64,000 nucleotides of DNA from Balanoglossus misakiensis (lineage: Eukaryota; Hemichordata), in contig CM082577.2 in the NCBI GenBank assembly GCA_040954595.2, positions 5,766,001-5,830,000 of the forward strand, read 5' to 3'. Made by a program: the position numbers and the translations under genes. Below, piece by piece: positions 47,396 through 59,443 of this stretch. A model generated the notes under the pieces. The model did no database searches. It was not told where the DNA came from and saw only the letters and a program-made list of their open reading frames with translations. The first letter of the stretch is position 1; the number at the start of each line of letters is the position of its first letter.

Positions 47396-50113
47396 ATGCG
47401 TGGAGAGTTACACATGTTGAGACGCACCCCACTATATTGATGATAGACTTGAGTGATACAGGCCTGACACATCTGTTGACAAAATAGTGAACACACACTG
47501 AAATACCCACCTAGATATGCAACTATTAATTTACATAGAGTCGTGCCACGGTATAAATATACTGATCAGTCTGACGGAATGACACATACATTGTAGATTA
47601 CCCTGCTAGCGAGTCATGTGTATGTAGAGATACACTCAGTATGACAGTTTTAGCTAGACAGCAGACTGTGACAAAATTCCCACCAGCACAACTTATATGA
47701 TGTATCTTTTCTTATGACATATTAGTAGATATGTATGTGTATATACAGATGTATTTATTCACAGTAGTTGAACACACATAGGCTGTGCACCGACATATCT
47801 GAATATTTGAAACTTGGCCGCTTCCTGTACAATCATATATTACAGTTCACTTATAAGTTTGTCACATTTACATTTAATAGCCCTATGAACTATTTTTAAC
47901 GGAAATATTTTTTTAGTTTATATGTTTTAAAAGCAAACCCCACAAATGTATATATACTAGCAGTCTGCATGAGTTTCAAGTGGCTGGTTGTTTGAAACAA
48001 TTAGTAGTTGGGCTGAACCTGTCTGTGGGAAGGGGGGATCATGATAACTTAAGACATTTACTATGAAAATGCATAATATAGTATGCAAAATTTAGCAATA
48101 AACGAACAAAATTTGATCTAAAGAAGACATGTTTTACCATATGCATATTTTTTGATATTGAGAATGTGTTAGATACACAGGAATAGGGGCCTTTTATTTT
48201 TCACTTAGCAGGATAGACTTTTGAGGTGGAAAAATGAGTAAAATAATCATTGAAACATTCCATTTTCTTATATTAATAGCTGAGTCATTTTGAAGGCCGA
48301 TTTCTCATTCATGCTACATACCATGAGAAATAAAAATAAAATAAGATAACCTATGAACCCTGAGACAAAAAGGCATTCATATTTGAAGTACATTATATTT
48401 TGAATCACATTGTGAAATTTGATTTTTATACAGAGTTTAACAAAAGCACTCGATGGGAAGTTGATGATTGACAATTTCACCTCACACAGAGTGACCATAA
48501 TTGTACTTACCTGTAGTACTTTTGATAGTAAGTTAATTATTTTGATATAATGTAGACCCCAATCATTACATAGATTTGTTCATTTTTGCAAAATCAGTAC
48601 TGGTCTTGAAATATGATGGAATGGAATGCGTCCGAGTACATTGAATGTTTATGGCGCTGGCGCCAAGAATAATATACATGATGGACACCACACATGAAAC
48701 AACATCCAACATTGAATGTGCTTGTATCGAAATTTTACCATAATTCACAAAAGGTTCATTTTTCCAGATCCAGTGTGTTCTTACATGCAGTACGTGGGAC
48801 AGTCTGGAGAGTAAGCTAGGTTGCTCCAGTTTGACTGTGGTAGATATTGTGGGTACTATCTTTGTCATATGAACAGATTCATTATATATGCAAAATGCGA
48901 TGTTTATCCTCATAGGTTTATTATAATCAGGTGTATTGAATTACAACACTTTAAAACCAGTTGCACATATTTTGTATATATCTCAGTTGGATCTTGTATT
49001 TGTATATTTTGTCTTTTCTATCTCAAGATTCTAAATCTCTCTTTGCAGGTGAAGGGATATTGTTAGCTTTTGTGTGTATAATTAGCCTGGAGACCTTTCA
49101 TCACACACAATAAAAATGCTTATTTGCTGATGTATTCGGAACTGTTTGATTGGCTACATGTATTTTTTCATGTGTGTGCTGTATGTGGTTGGTTGTGGTG
49201 TCCCTGAGCTGTACTGGTGCATGATGGGAGTACACTACCAGCAAACGGGTCATATTTATTGAACACATTCATACATACACGTTCTCTTGAACAAGCTTGG
49301 ATATTTTCTCTAATTGATTGAACGGAACGACTACAATTTATTATAAGTCGGCTACTAAAAATTAAGCAGACAAGAGGAGTTGTAAAATGGTCGCTAGAGG
49401 GCGCAAATATTCGAGTGTCCAAGCAAGTGACTCGATCGAGGCTCCTCCCTGCAGCACTGTCCGAGCACGAGTTAGCGTGTCGTCATCGAGGGAGCCGAAA
49501 TCTCATGCCCTAAAGGAACATTTTGTTACAAGTAAGTCTCGTTTGCAGCAAATTTTCCTAGTCGAAAGGATTTCTAAGTTTTTACGGTTGGAAAGTATGC
49601 CACCATCGCTTTGTGCACCATCCCCCAGGCTGGGGGGGGGGGGGGGGGGGGTGTCCAATGCTTCTGTGCTGTTTCCTTTCCAAATTCCGTCTGGCGTCAA
49701 GTTTCTGTGAAGTTTGTGTGGGTCATAGTGTCCTTCAACAGCAGAAATGGGAAGTGTGAAATTTCATTCATCATATATGCTGTCTAAGTGTCTTGTACAA
49801 TGTGCGCGTCCCCCAAACCCAGTTTTATTCGAAATGAAGATGGGTGGTTGCTCCATAATAAATAATACCGATTATGGTATCTAATGCTAATCGGCCTGGA
49901 CGTAAAGATTCATTTAGAAACTATCACAGTTGCGTCTAAAGTTGTCTGCCTGAGACCCAAGCTCCATCTCTTCTTTTCTCATTTTAGCAGACGAACCAGT
50001 GTGGTGTATGCACCATCCTTTGCAATCAGAACACTTGTCTTGCGATGACCTAACTGGGCGTTTGAACAAATGAATCACAAATCTAGCATTATCATCATCA
50101 TCAAGATTACACA
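47396..50113. other. Intergenic: 3'UTR of the EGF-like gene and upstream region of the LRR gene
   Basis: No coding exon is firmly supported. A candidate poly(A) signal for the upstream gene is at 48097-48102. A G20 run lies at 49632-49651. At 49387-49531 a short open frame ends in a good donor (CAAGTAAGT), and a good acceptor ends at 49990 (CATTTTAGCAG). Joined, the frame stops before the LRR start, so these look like 5'UTR exon boundaries of the LRR gene with a small upstream ORF. Confidence 0.5.
48097..48102 (+). terminator. Candidate poly(A) signal AATAAA for the EGF-like gene
   Basis: AATAAA about 700 bases past the stop codon; consensus and position only. Confidence 0.35.
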
Positions 50114-53100
50114 ATGAATGACCGTACAAAAGAGATTGCTGGAATGCAATGTGGAGACAAGACCACCACACCAGAAATCAACAACTGTGATGGCAGCAAT
50201 ATTCTCAACCTTGCTTCCCACGATCTCAAAGAACTACCGATAGGCATAGTGAACCTGACAACGATCAGTGAACTCAATCTGTCATACAATGATCTCTCGG
50301 AACTCCCCCAAACAATTGCTCGACTGGACAACCTGACAATTCTGCGTGTTTCCGGAAACCAGCTAAAACATCTTCCAGTGACGATCGGCGAACTGAGTCA
50401 CCTTCGAGAGCTGTATGCAGACGAGAATCTTCTCTGTACACTCCCTGGTTCCGTGTGTCAGCTTGAGAGACTCCAACGACTGTACCTGCTGGGCAATCGA
50501 TTGTCTGAGCTTCCGGACGACTTTGGCAACCTCTGCGCCTTAGAAGAGTTGCAGCTGGACGAAAATAAACTTCAGCACCTTCCGGCTCGTTTCGGTCTCT
50601 TGAAGAGCCTGCAGTCACTCGAGGTTGCTGACAACAAGTTGAAAAATCTCCCCACAAATTTTGGATATCTCAGCAGTCTGCAAATTTTGAATGTGTCCAA
50701 TAACAAACTAAAAGACCTGCCCGACTCCTTTGGCAAACTGTCAACTTTGCAGAGCTTCGATATATCGTCGAATGACATCCAAGTCCTGCCGGATAAATTT
50801 AATTCGGCGCCAGTACTTGAGAAATTTTACGCCGAAAACAACCTGCTTCAAAGTCTGCCTGAGTGGATCGGTGAAATGGAAAACATCATCGAACTGAGTT
50901 TCAGGAATAATAAGCTGAAAAAGTCTCCCCTGAGCCAGTCATTCCCGACGACCAGCGGGAAGTCGCTTCTGTTCCTGGATCTGGCTGGAAATTCCATCCT
51001 GTCTCTGCCGGAGAAGTTGGGCGATCTGAAAAACCTGAAGCACCTGGACCTGGGCAGTCCCATCGACGAGCTGGAGAGGAGAAACTTCCAGAACGGGAAC
51101 TGGTTGCCGGAACTTCCCGTTACCTTCGGACTCCTCGAGAGACTCGTCAGACTGGTTGCCAACGAGAACCAGCTGACGCATCTGCCGGAGAACTTCGGGC
51201 GGCTCGCGTGCCTGGAATACCTGGATGTGAGTCAGAATCAGATCCACGAGCTGCCGGAATCCTTCTGCAATCTGGCCTCCCTGAAGGTCTGCTTGATCTC
51301 CAAGAACCACCTGGAGCTGCTTCCAAGCGACTTCGGAAATCTGAGCAACCTGGAGGACTTCCGCGCCGACAACAACCAGCTGGCCGAGCTGCCTCGGAGT
51401 TTCTCCAAGCTGACCAAACTGACCACGTTGGATCTTTTCAACAACGAACTGACCGCTGTTCCAGAGGCACTGGGCTGTCTGAAAAACCTAACAAGGCTTG
51501 ACATAGATGGTGTAGGTATTGCTCTTCAATAAAGTTGTACAATAAACCCCCTCCAAATTTTGATCTGGTGTAATGAACAGACCAAGATGCCATCTATGCA
51601 TATACTCTCATGACCCCTGACCTTCATCAGTTGACCCATCACCCTCACCTGTTTGGCTGGCCCTCACTTTTGTTTTATACCAATTTCAGAACAAGCTCAA
51701 GGTACCAGCTGCCAAGGTCCCTCACATTGTCAGGTCGGCAAATTATCCAGAACGAGATCCTTCGTTGAAGGACAACTGGCGAGGAAGACCTAGACAGGAT
51801 CTGATCAAAACAAATATCATCAAGGTAAAAATAACAAGAGTGTAATGTCCCATATCAAGATATGATAAAGGGTTAGCCTGAAATATACATATACTTGTAT
51901 ACATATTTTTAAGGCCATTCTTCATTTTAACAGACACCTTTATTTCTTTAAAAAACAAACGTTTGTTCAAAGAAAAAATTATATTAGCAAAGCATTCAAA
52001 GTGCAGTGCTGTCTAGTCCAAAGTAAATTCTCATGAATCTTAATAAGAGAATAATATTGTATCAGAATCTGGATGCTTACAATTACACAAAGATAAATGT
52101 TCAGTTTAGGGAGTTACATTGGCTTATATCATTCTGTCTTAATAAAACATGATCGAGGTTAGGTTTCCCAATTGATTTCCAGGTACACACTGATGATAAC
52201 AAGGACGCAGAGGAGGAGGAGGAGGAGGGAGAGCAGGAGGAGGAGGTAGACGAGGAATTCCGGGAATGGAATTACGGTACCCTGTTGAATTCCATGAGGA
52301 ATAGCATGTCGCTATGGCGATCTCATAATGGGCCGGAGGAAAGAGAGAGCTACCCAACTACTGTTCCATCACAGCCTCAAGCACAATCACCACCACCACC
52401 ACCAAAGAAAGCCTATGAATTGTTTGATTTCTCTGTGTACAGTAGTGATGATGATGACGGTGGTAGTGATGGTGATGATGAGGGCAAGAAGGGGAATAAT
52501 AACACATCAGGTATAAAATAACATCTTAGAACCTTATTTTTAGTTTGAATGAACAACTTAAAAACAGTGTGATGTGTTTATTGTGATGTTCCTTAACAAC
52601 CAAGGGTAAACAATTCAGTTTGTTCCACAACCATGTGTGGACATGTCACTGAGTGCTGCCATCATCGTCTTTTCAGAATCACCGTCATCACCACCACTAC
52701 CAGCAACTTCTACATGTTCCGATCAAGGTAATGATCCCCGACCAGACAGTGATTCAGATGACGAGAACATGGAAGAAGAGAATTGGGAAAATGATCTGCT
52801 AGACTGTGGCAATCCTTATGGTAGGTATTACAAGTGTCAAGAGAGTATTGTTGGTGTTTCGAAAATAGTAAGCACACCCTGCCCCACATGATGAACCTGA
52901 CGTTCAGCAATCATGAAGCATTTGTCTTGTAAGCTGAAAGGCAATATTGGTAGTTTTAATACTTGGCCAGCATAAAAAAACTGTAGGCTGTATGTGTCAC
53001 TTTCTGGCATTCTGAATCACTGATTTGATGTTTGATCCACCGACAGATCCCAGTTCTGATGCCGCCTATCGACTTCCGCCTCGAACGAAACGAGGCGTGA

Positions 53101-53216
53101 GCCCGCTGCATTTCTGCTTCATACCAGCCAAGGAACACGCGCCGGACATTCCCGATTTCTACATCCCAGAGAAGCCGATTGATGGCCAGTTCGATGATGT
53201 TGGTGAAGATGAGTAG
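50114..53216 (+). CDS. Leucine-rich-repeat protein with acidic/proline-rich tail, function unknown
   Basis: Five exons: 50114-51511, 51690-51824, 52183-52510, 52677-52820 and 53047-53216, 724 residues in frame. The first exon alone encodes about 17 leucine-rich repeats of about 23 residues with the consensus LxxLPxxFGxLxxLxxLxxxxN, the SHOC2/plant-PIRL-like intracellular type. There is one irregular, longer repeat (SPIDELERRNFQNGNWLPEL). No signal peptide or membrane segment is seen, so it is probably cytosolic and a protein-binding scaffold. The tail holds an RGRP-type basic patch, a Glu tract (from GAG repeats at 52208-52252), SPPPPPKKAYELFDF, an Asp-rich stretch and a conserved-looking end (FCFIPAKEHAPDIPDFYIP). 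I do not recognise the tail. ATG 50114 is the first in the LRR frame; Met 11 is an alternative start. Confidence 0.85.
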
Positions 53217-53430
53217 TCGAGTTGGTCGCGAGGGTAATGCGTGTAGCTCGTTGTGGACAACTTTACTCGTGCCTTCCAGAAGTGACCATATGGTAGCACA
53301 TGCTGATGAACATTGTTTGCCTTTAACATTGTAAACAAAATGTGTTGTGGGTGGGAAACCCAGACACAAGCAATGGCAAGAATAGTTTCCGTTGACAAAA
53401 ATTTTCCTGATTGTTTCAGTTTGCATTGAG

Positions 53431-53436
53431 AATAAA
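53431..53436 (+). terminator. Candidate poly(A) signal AATAAA for the LRR gene
   Basis: AATAAA about 215 bases past the LRR stop codon. Confidence 0.5.
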
Positions 53437-54270
53437 AATGGGTGTTCATGACACAGTATCTAAAGCTACTGTAGTGTCTTGCTGTAGTTTCTTGGATTGT
53501 GAAGGACCCTCACCCCCTCCCCCACACACACACAGACACATGCATCCATACATGCTCAGTACATACATATACATGTACATAACATGCAAGCATACATTGT
53601 ACATACATACACACAAATGCACCAACAATTAATAGAAACTCAAGATGTTTGAATAATTATCACCTTCCAGGTTTTACTTGATTTCAAACGAGGTAAATGT
53701 ACAGTATGCGAAATCAACAAATATTATCACCAAAAGGTATGTTAAAAGATGTTTCGACAAATATGTAGGTTGTATTTGAGGAAAATTAATACTGTTTGGA
53801 ACACCAATATGTTTGAGTCATAAACAACCTTGTTTGTGTGTTATCAACGTTTAAATCAGACTCCCTGTCATGTGCAAGACTTCTGCAAGTCATCAAAAAC
53901 AATCTGAAAATACATATTAGCTAAAAAGTACCAATCCTAAAAGTTTTTGAAATACATGTACCTTCTCTGCACTTAACAGAAATGTAAGAAATGTAAACTC
54001 ACTGCATTGGAATTGATAACGTCACCTGCATGAAGTGTCAGCCTTGTACAAAACTCATCCAGACTATGCACCCTGACCATGACCCTTATGAAATTTTTCG
54101 TCTATTTTTGTTGTCAAATTTGTAAAGATATGTCACATGAAACTGGAATGTTTGAAATCGTTAAATAGAATAAAATTACAGATAGGCTCTCTTGTATAGG
54201 TCGTCATTGTGCGTTTTAAAATGTATTTTCAAAGTTTTGAGTAATAAGCTCCTAAGATAAAACAAGGCGG

Positions 54271-54276
54271 TTTATT
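54271..54276 (-). terminator. Candidate poly(A) signal AATAAA for ADPRM
   Basis: AATAAA on the minus strand about 100 bases past the ADPRM stop codon. Confidence 0.5.
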
Positions 54277-54377
54277 CCACAATTAAAAAATTCTCATTTC
54301 TTGTAAAAAAAAGTAATCTCCAATGTGCATATACTGCAAGAGTACACGCTCCATGTTCACAATAAACTTGTCAGACT

Positions 54378-55636
54378 CTAGATAGGAAACGGCAGTACCA
54401 TAGAGGGCACCCTCCCGAACCCTCTCAGAACAAGCCTATCAGCATGCACGTCGACGGTTGCGAACGCGCCAGAGTCGGGACTGGTCTCAATCACGCAATC
54501 CATGGTGATGTGGTGGACGCCGTGATCGTCTGTCACGTAACTGCCGCAGTGAGTGTGGCCTGCAAAGTAGGCTACCACACAGTCGTGTTGGTGAATGACG
54601 TCCAGCAGTTCGTCGTAGTTCCACTGTAGGCACATCGGGTCGTTGGCTGGCTCATAAACTGGGACGTGACCTGGAATGAGACATTTCAAACATCAATGTG
54701 TGAGCTCTACTGATTTTCAGTGAAATTTGTTACTGTGGAGTAAAATCAAAATGGGCTATTCCCATTGCAATTACTTTTGCAAAACAGTAAATGTGATCTG
54801 TTAATATTGAATTTTAGTATTACATACAGAAGGCATTATAAAGATGCTTTTGCTTTTTTATTTTACTTAATGGAGCAGCTGTTAAGTTGCCAAAACTCAC
54901 CAAGTAAGATCACTTTTTCTCCCTGGAGTGATGCACCACTCAGAACGCCATCCAGCCACTGTAACTGATGTGCCGACATTGCTCCGTTGAATGCGACAAA
55001 CCTCTTGTCGGAACCAACCAATCCCCTGTCCGAATTCATGTCCCTGTTGTTGTTCTTGGTCTTGATGATCTGCCAGGCTCGCACGAAGTCCGCGCTGTTC
55101 GCTTTGGAGCCCAGCACGGATATGTCGTAGTTGTCCAGCACTGCGAATCTGAATCCCTCGCAGGGGCTGAAGTCGTAGTACGGAATCCTGGCGCCGGTCG
55201 GCCCCGAGTAGAGTCCGCTGCTCAGCAGTTCGTCCTTGCTGAAATTGTAGAGCTCGTGGTTGCCCCAGACGTGATGCACGCTCCCCGAGAACTGCTTCAG
55301 GGCGTCCAGCACGGTGTTCAGAGCACACTCGGCCACCTCCTTGCTCCCCAGGGAGGAGTTCTTCCCGTCGATGATGTCGCCCAGTTGCGCCACGAACGAC
55401 ACCGCGTTGGCGTCCCGGTTCCACGAATCCACCGCCTTCCTCAGGAGGTCCAGGGAGCCTCGGTAGTACCGTACAGCAGTCTTGGTGAAATTGAAACTGT
55501 CCGGTATGTCCGCGTACTGGACGTCGGTGATCACTCCGAAGCTGAGGATGGGCTTGCTGGTTTTAGTGGCCATGGCAACGAATGCTCGCGACAGTCCTGA
55601 TTTCAGAAGGGAGATGATGGTGTCGCTGTTTGGCAT
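54378..55636 (-). CDS. ADPRM: Manganese-dependent ADP-ribose/CDP-alcohol diphosphatase
   Basis: A metallophosphoesterase that hydrolyses ADP-ribose, CDP-choline/CDP-glycerol and related compounds with Mn2+. Two minus-strand exons, 54901-55636 and 54378-54670, give 342 residues, the same length as human ADPRM. The five metallophosphoesterase signatures are visible: FGVITDVQYAD (D-x-x), QLGDIIDGKN (GDxxD), VWGNHELYNF (GNHE), LGHVPVYEP (the GH block, spanning the single splice junction) and FAGHTHCGSY (GHxH). The C-terminal ETSPDSGAFATVDVH and LRGFGRVPS are also family features. In-frame ATGs exist at 55636 and about 55573. The family similarity begins near ILSFGVITD, so either start is possible; the first gives the reported length. 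No defects. Confidence 0.95.
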
Positions 55637-56769
55637 AACCAGTAAGTTTTTCTTTCGTCTAAATCATGCCAATCTGCACCTGTTGATTGGGTGGGTGTCA
55701 ACTGGTAAACCTGAAAAAATTAGATGAAACAGTTTAACATCCGAAATGCTTTAATTAAAGTTCGGTGCTTAATGCCAAACACTGTGACCTTCAAGATTTG
55801 TTGTTCAATTAAAAAAAAATTAAACATAATTTGTCATCATTGACATGATCCCGTATAGAAATTTGAAATGTTTACCCCAACTGTGTTTTTGAACAAATGC
55901 CCTACCTTGAACCATACCAAATGTACTATGGAATCCATCAAAGGATACATGCAGACATTTTTTTGCATAAATCAAATGATAACAGAAAATCAAAATATTT
56001 ACGTGTCCTTTGATCTAATACACTACCTTGAACATTTCACTTTTGATCGTAATCAGTGTTTTTATTTTTATTTTTGGGAGACATTGGAAAATATGCTGAA
56101 ATGGAAACTTCTATCCATATCCCCCTTCCAACATCAGATTGCTTTAATAGTACGTTAAGCCAGGGGAACTTTGGTATAATGATAATGCTGTCACTGATGA
56201 CACCCGTAACCCCCCCCCCCCCCTCTTTCACCTATACATGTATTTGATAGCCATCTTCAACATGGTGATCGACTGACAAGTACGATCTCAAGTGAACAGT
56301 GAGCACCTATGAAATACCTTACCTGTACAATGCATGATACATGTGGTGAGGCACTGGTTGCATCGAAAACAAGTATATTGTTTCTAGCAGATGTTATGAT
56401 GACGGTTCCTTCGCAAGCACGTTCACATCGTCACCAACGTATAGACTGATACAAGAGACGATGCGATCAGCTGGCTGGCTGACGGAATTCGGAACGGGGG
56501 TGTCACACTCATTCAATCATGTGACCCACTGACCGAGTCGATCGCAGGTAGTTGTCGGCCTGCAAGGGGAATGGGGATGACTGGTTGCCAAAATAAAATA
56601 TTTAGAGGAATACAATGCATTCCCCTTCTTTTGCATCAAGCGGTAGTTATTTGTTTGGCTTTAGTCTGTCAGATATTGTCTTGTTTTGTTTCACTTTGCT
56701 TTGATTCAACCAACCGTCCTGGAATAAAATTGCAATCCGAATCCGAATCATTGGATAATCACTCTAAAA
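55637..56769. other. Divergent intergenic region between ADPRM (-) and GST (+)
   Basis: No coding exon is supported. It contains a C14 run at 56210-56223. The region is presumably the promoter area for both genes. Confidence 0.55.
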
Positions 56770-58146
56770 ATGATGGCTGACGTCGATGCGGAAGTTTTTA
56801 ATACGACCGCGATAGGGTTGTGTGCGGGTGTGATCGGAGGGGTTGCTCTCACTCTGGGAGGTGTTGCTGTAATAAAATATTACAGGCGAAAGTCAAGGAA
56901 GCCGAAAACCATGAAATTGTATCACAGTTTTCCTTTTCGATCGCTAAGATGTGCATGGCTAGTCAAAGGTGAGTGTGTATCTCATAACACTCCACATGCA
57001 CATCTGTGTTGACAAGTACATTTGTATCAGGTTTTTTAAACTTATGTTAGACTGAAATGCAATGTATTTGATATAGCAAGTAAAAATTCTGTACAGTAGA
57101 AGAATTGCAACGTTTTAGTTGATCTGCTCAAAATTAATACTCATTGTTGCCTCAGTTTGAGGACATCAATGTCAGTTGTGCTCTATCTACCTCTTTGTTT
57201 CAGAGCTTGGAATCGAAAGCGATGTTGAGATTGTCAAGTTGGATCTGCATGCTGAGAACACAGAGGAATTGGAGGAATACCGGAGGACGGTTCACCCACA
57301 CGGCACTCTGCCGGCTCTGCTGGTGGATGATAAGTTTACAATTCTAGAGTCTGGAGCCATCTGCATGTACTTGGCTGATCTGTACGGCAAGTTGGTACCC
57401 ATGAGGTTTGACAGGAAAGAATATTATAAGTGAGTAATAGTTCCTGGTGTTTTGTTGCGTCAGTGAGCGTGCGTGCGGGCATGTGTGTGTGTGTGTGTCT
57501 GTGTGTATGTGAAAGAGGGACAAATATTAAGGTTTTACAAGGTAATTGCATTTGAACTTCTTTTATCTGCCTTTAGTTGGATAGTGTACGCATCTTCAAC
57601 GATTGACGGCGTTCTGGAGCCTCTCTACATGGAGCTGACACACACTCCGGACGAACAGAAAAACCAAGCGCTGATTGACAGACAGCAGAAGAAATTTGAC
57701 GTGATTGCCAAACATTTGAACAGTGTGTTGGAGGACAGGCAGTGGATATGTGGTGACAGGTAAGAAAATGTCATTTAATAAAAAATGCATCATTTTCAGG
57801 GGGTGTCAAAGTTAAGCTTTGGAAGCTTTTCAAGGGAAATCATCAGGTGAGACTGATCAACTATGCGTCATCTTGAGCGATAACCAAATTTGTAAAGTTA
57901 ACAATGTAATAGGCAAAGGCACCCAGTATCCTTGTGTACCAGTATCCTTATCTCACCAGGCCTTCTCCCCTCTCCAGATTCACTGCAGCTGACTGTGTCA
58001 TTGGTTACGACATGTGGTGGGCAAGCGCCATTAAGAAAGGCGAACTTCTGCGGGAATATCCGGCGTTGGTGGCGTATTGCGACAGACTGAAGGAAAGACC
58101 AGCTCTAAAAGCGTGCATGCCAGCAAAACCTAAACCAGCCGAATGA
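56770..58146 (+). CDS. Membrane-anchored glutathione S-transferase
   Basis: Conjugates glutathione to electrophiles, or acts as a glutathione peroxidase/isomerase. Four exons: 56770-56968, 57204-57429, 57577-57759 and 57978-58146, 258 residues. Residues about 14-35 (GLCAGVIGGVALTLGGVAVI) form a hydrophobic helix followed by a basic patch (YYRRKSRK). This predicts an N-terminal membrane anchor with the enzyme on the cytosolic side. The thioredoxin-like GST_N domain starts near residue 48 (MKLYHSFPFRSLRCAWL). It has the cis-Pro loop (HGTLPALLVDD) and the glutathione-binding LESGAICMYLAD (Glu-Ser). The helical C-terminal domain has the N-capping-box pattern FTAADCVIGYD. It resembles bacterial/theta-like GSTs, with Ser53 or Ser58 as possible catalytic residues. 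I cannot assign the class. The start could also be the second Met (56773). Confidence 0.88.
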
Positions 58147-58686
58147 TGACAAGAACAAATATTATTTGGAATAATTCACGCAATCATGCACATCTCTGCA
58201 GAGATTTGGGGGGTGTGTGCAAGCTCAACACTGCAGCATTTCCTAACCTTTGCATTTATTCTCAGTGGTAGCTTCATGTGTTTCTCGTGTTAAAGCCAAA
58301 ACTCTTGCATTTCAGAGTTTCTAAATACGAAAATCATGCAAGGCATTCAGTTTTCTCCTGCTGTAACAATCGAAACTTCATCCCAGAATCAGTGAAGTGC
58401 ATTCTGGGTGTCGTAGTATGTAGTGTATTCAACAAAGTGAGATTACAACATATGCTAAAAGAGGCTGCTCATGGGGTTTTAATTCAGAATTAAGTGTGTC
58501 AACTTGTAAAAAAAACTTATTTCAGGTTAATGTAATTTTGTTTATATTTGTAAAAAAAAAGAATTACGGGCTTTGAAAAAGCAATTAAATGTTATAAACA
58601 TATAACCATGTATTAAAGTTTTAATTCTGTTGTTTTGTGGAGATGGAATGGTTGCGATGGAGGCACTTTTGCAAATCTGTAGCTAA

Positions 58687-58692
58687 AATAAA
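58687..58692 (+). terminator. Candidate poly(A) signal AATAAA for GST
   Basis: AATAAA about 540 bases past the GST stop codon; consensus and position only. Confidence 0.35.
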
Positions 58693-59221
58693 GCCCAGCA
58701 AATTGCTATGGACGCTATGCTGGGAATGCCACGGGTTAAGGTCATGAACTTTGACCTGAGCGCCCTCAGTTGGCGACCGTAAGCTCAGCTCTGATCACTG
58801 AAATACACAATAGTCACGAGAAAGGTAGGTGCAGTGTTTCTTTCTTCACTTTAATTTCGCCTTAAAACAGGTGCCGGTGATGAACTTTGTACTCAGTGTC
58901 TCTCTATGTTATCTGAAAGTGTGGTCAACGTCGAACAAATTACGAACGCCTGCATTTATTCTTGGAATACTCCCCAGCTTACGTAAGCACTAAAATCTGC
59001 CGATTCGGCAAAAGACTGAATGAGTCACAAGTCAGGCAAATCATTCAATCGCACTAAAAACACTCATGACCTGCTACAGTCGAAGACGTTCCGTTGAATA
59101 CTCTTTCGATTGGTAGCCTGTATCGTCCAAGATCCACATATTTTTGGTATATATGATATAGACTATGTAACCACAAGTCCGCAATTCACTCAATCGAGCA
59201 GTCGTTCTGCCAAATGTTATG

Positions 59222-59334
59222 TGTACACAATTATTTGTACACACGGCCACTGCGACCGTGTAGTACAATGATGTGCACATCATGTACAACAATGTACAAC
59301 CTGGTCGCAGTGGCCGTGTGTACAATTGTGTACG
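59222..59334. repeat. Inverted-repeat (hairpin) element upstream of ERCC6
   Basis: The left arm near 59223-59257 and right arm near 59303-59333 share the inverted words GTACACACGGCCACTGCGAC and GTCGCAGTGGCCGTGTGTAC, extended by GTACACAATT/AATTGTGTAC after a few unpaired bases. The loop contains a second small palindrome, GATGTGCACATC. Probably a foldback or MITE insertion. Confidence 0.85.
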
Positions 59335-59443
59335 CATAAACTGTCTTTTTCTTCAATGTATGAATGACCATGTACAGCACCCACAGAAATGTTTCATTTG
59401 ACAAGGTTGTTCATTGACTGTTCTTGACATTAAAACTGTAGAA

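Larger units (their letters stand above)
53217..54377. other. Intergenic between convergent LRR and ADPRM genes
   Basis: No coding exon is seen. The candidate LRR poly(A) signal is at 53431-53436 (+) and the candidate ADPRM signal at 54271-54276 (-). A CA/CATA-rich simple-sequence tract lies at 53520-53615. Confidence 0.65.
58147..59443. other. GST 3' region and upstream/5'UTR region of ERCC6
   Basis: No coding exon is seen. A candidate GST poly(A) signal is at 58687-58692. A donor-like AAAGGTAGGT at 58823-58832 and an acceptor (AAAACTGTAG) just before the ERCC6 start codon suggest that the ERCC6 5'UTR is spliced across this stretch. A hairpin lies at 59222-59334. Confidence 0.5.

Noticed and set aside
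49387-49710. 107-codon frame upstream of the LRR gene
   Set aside because: Crosses a G20 run. If spliced at its donor to the acceptor at 49990 it stops before the LRR start, so it is more likely a 5'UTR exon with a short upstream ORF than a coding exon.
54897-55600. Long frames on either strand overlapping ADPRM
   Set aside because: Shadows of the GC-rich ADPRM first exon, which has all expected metallophosphoesterase motifs in its own frame.
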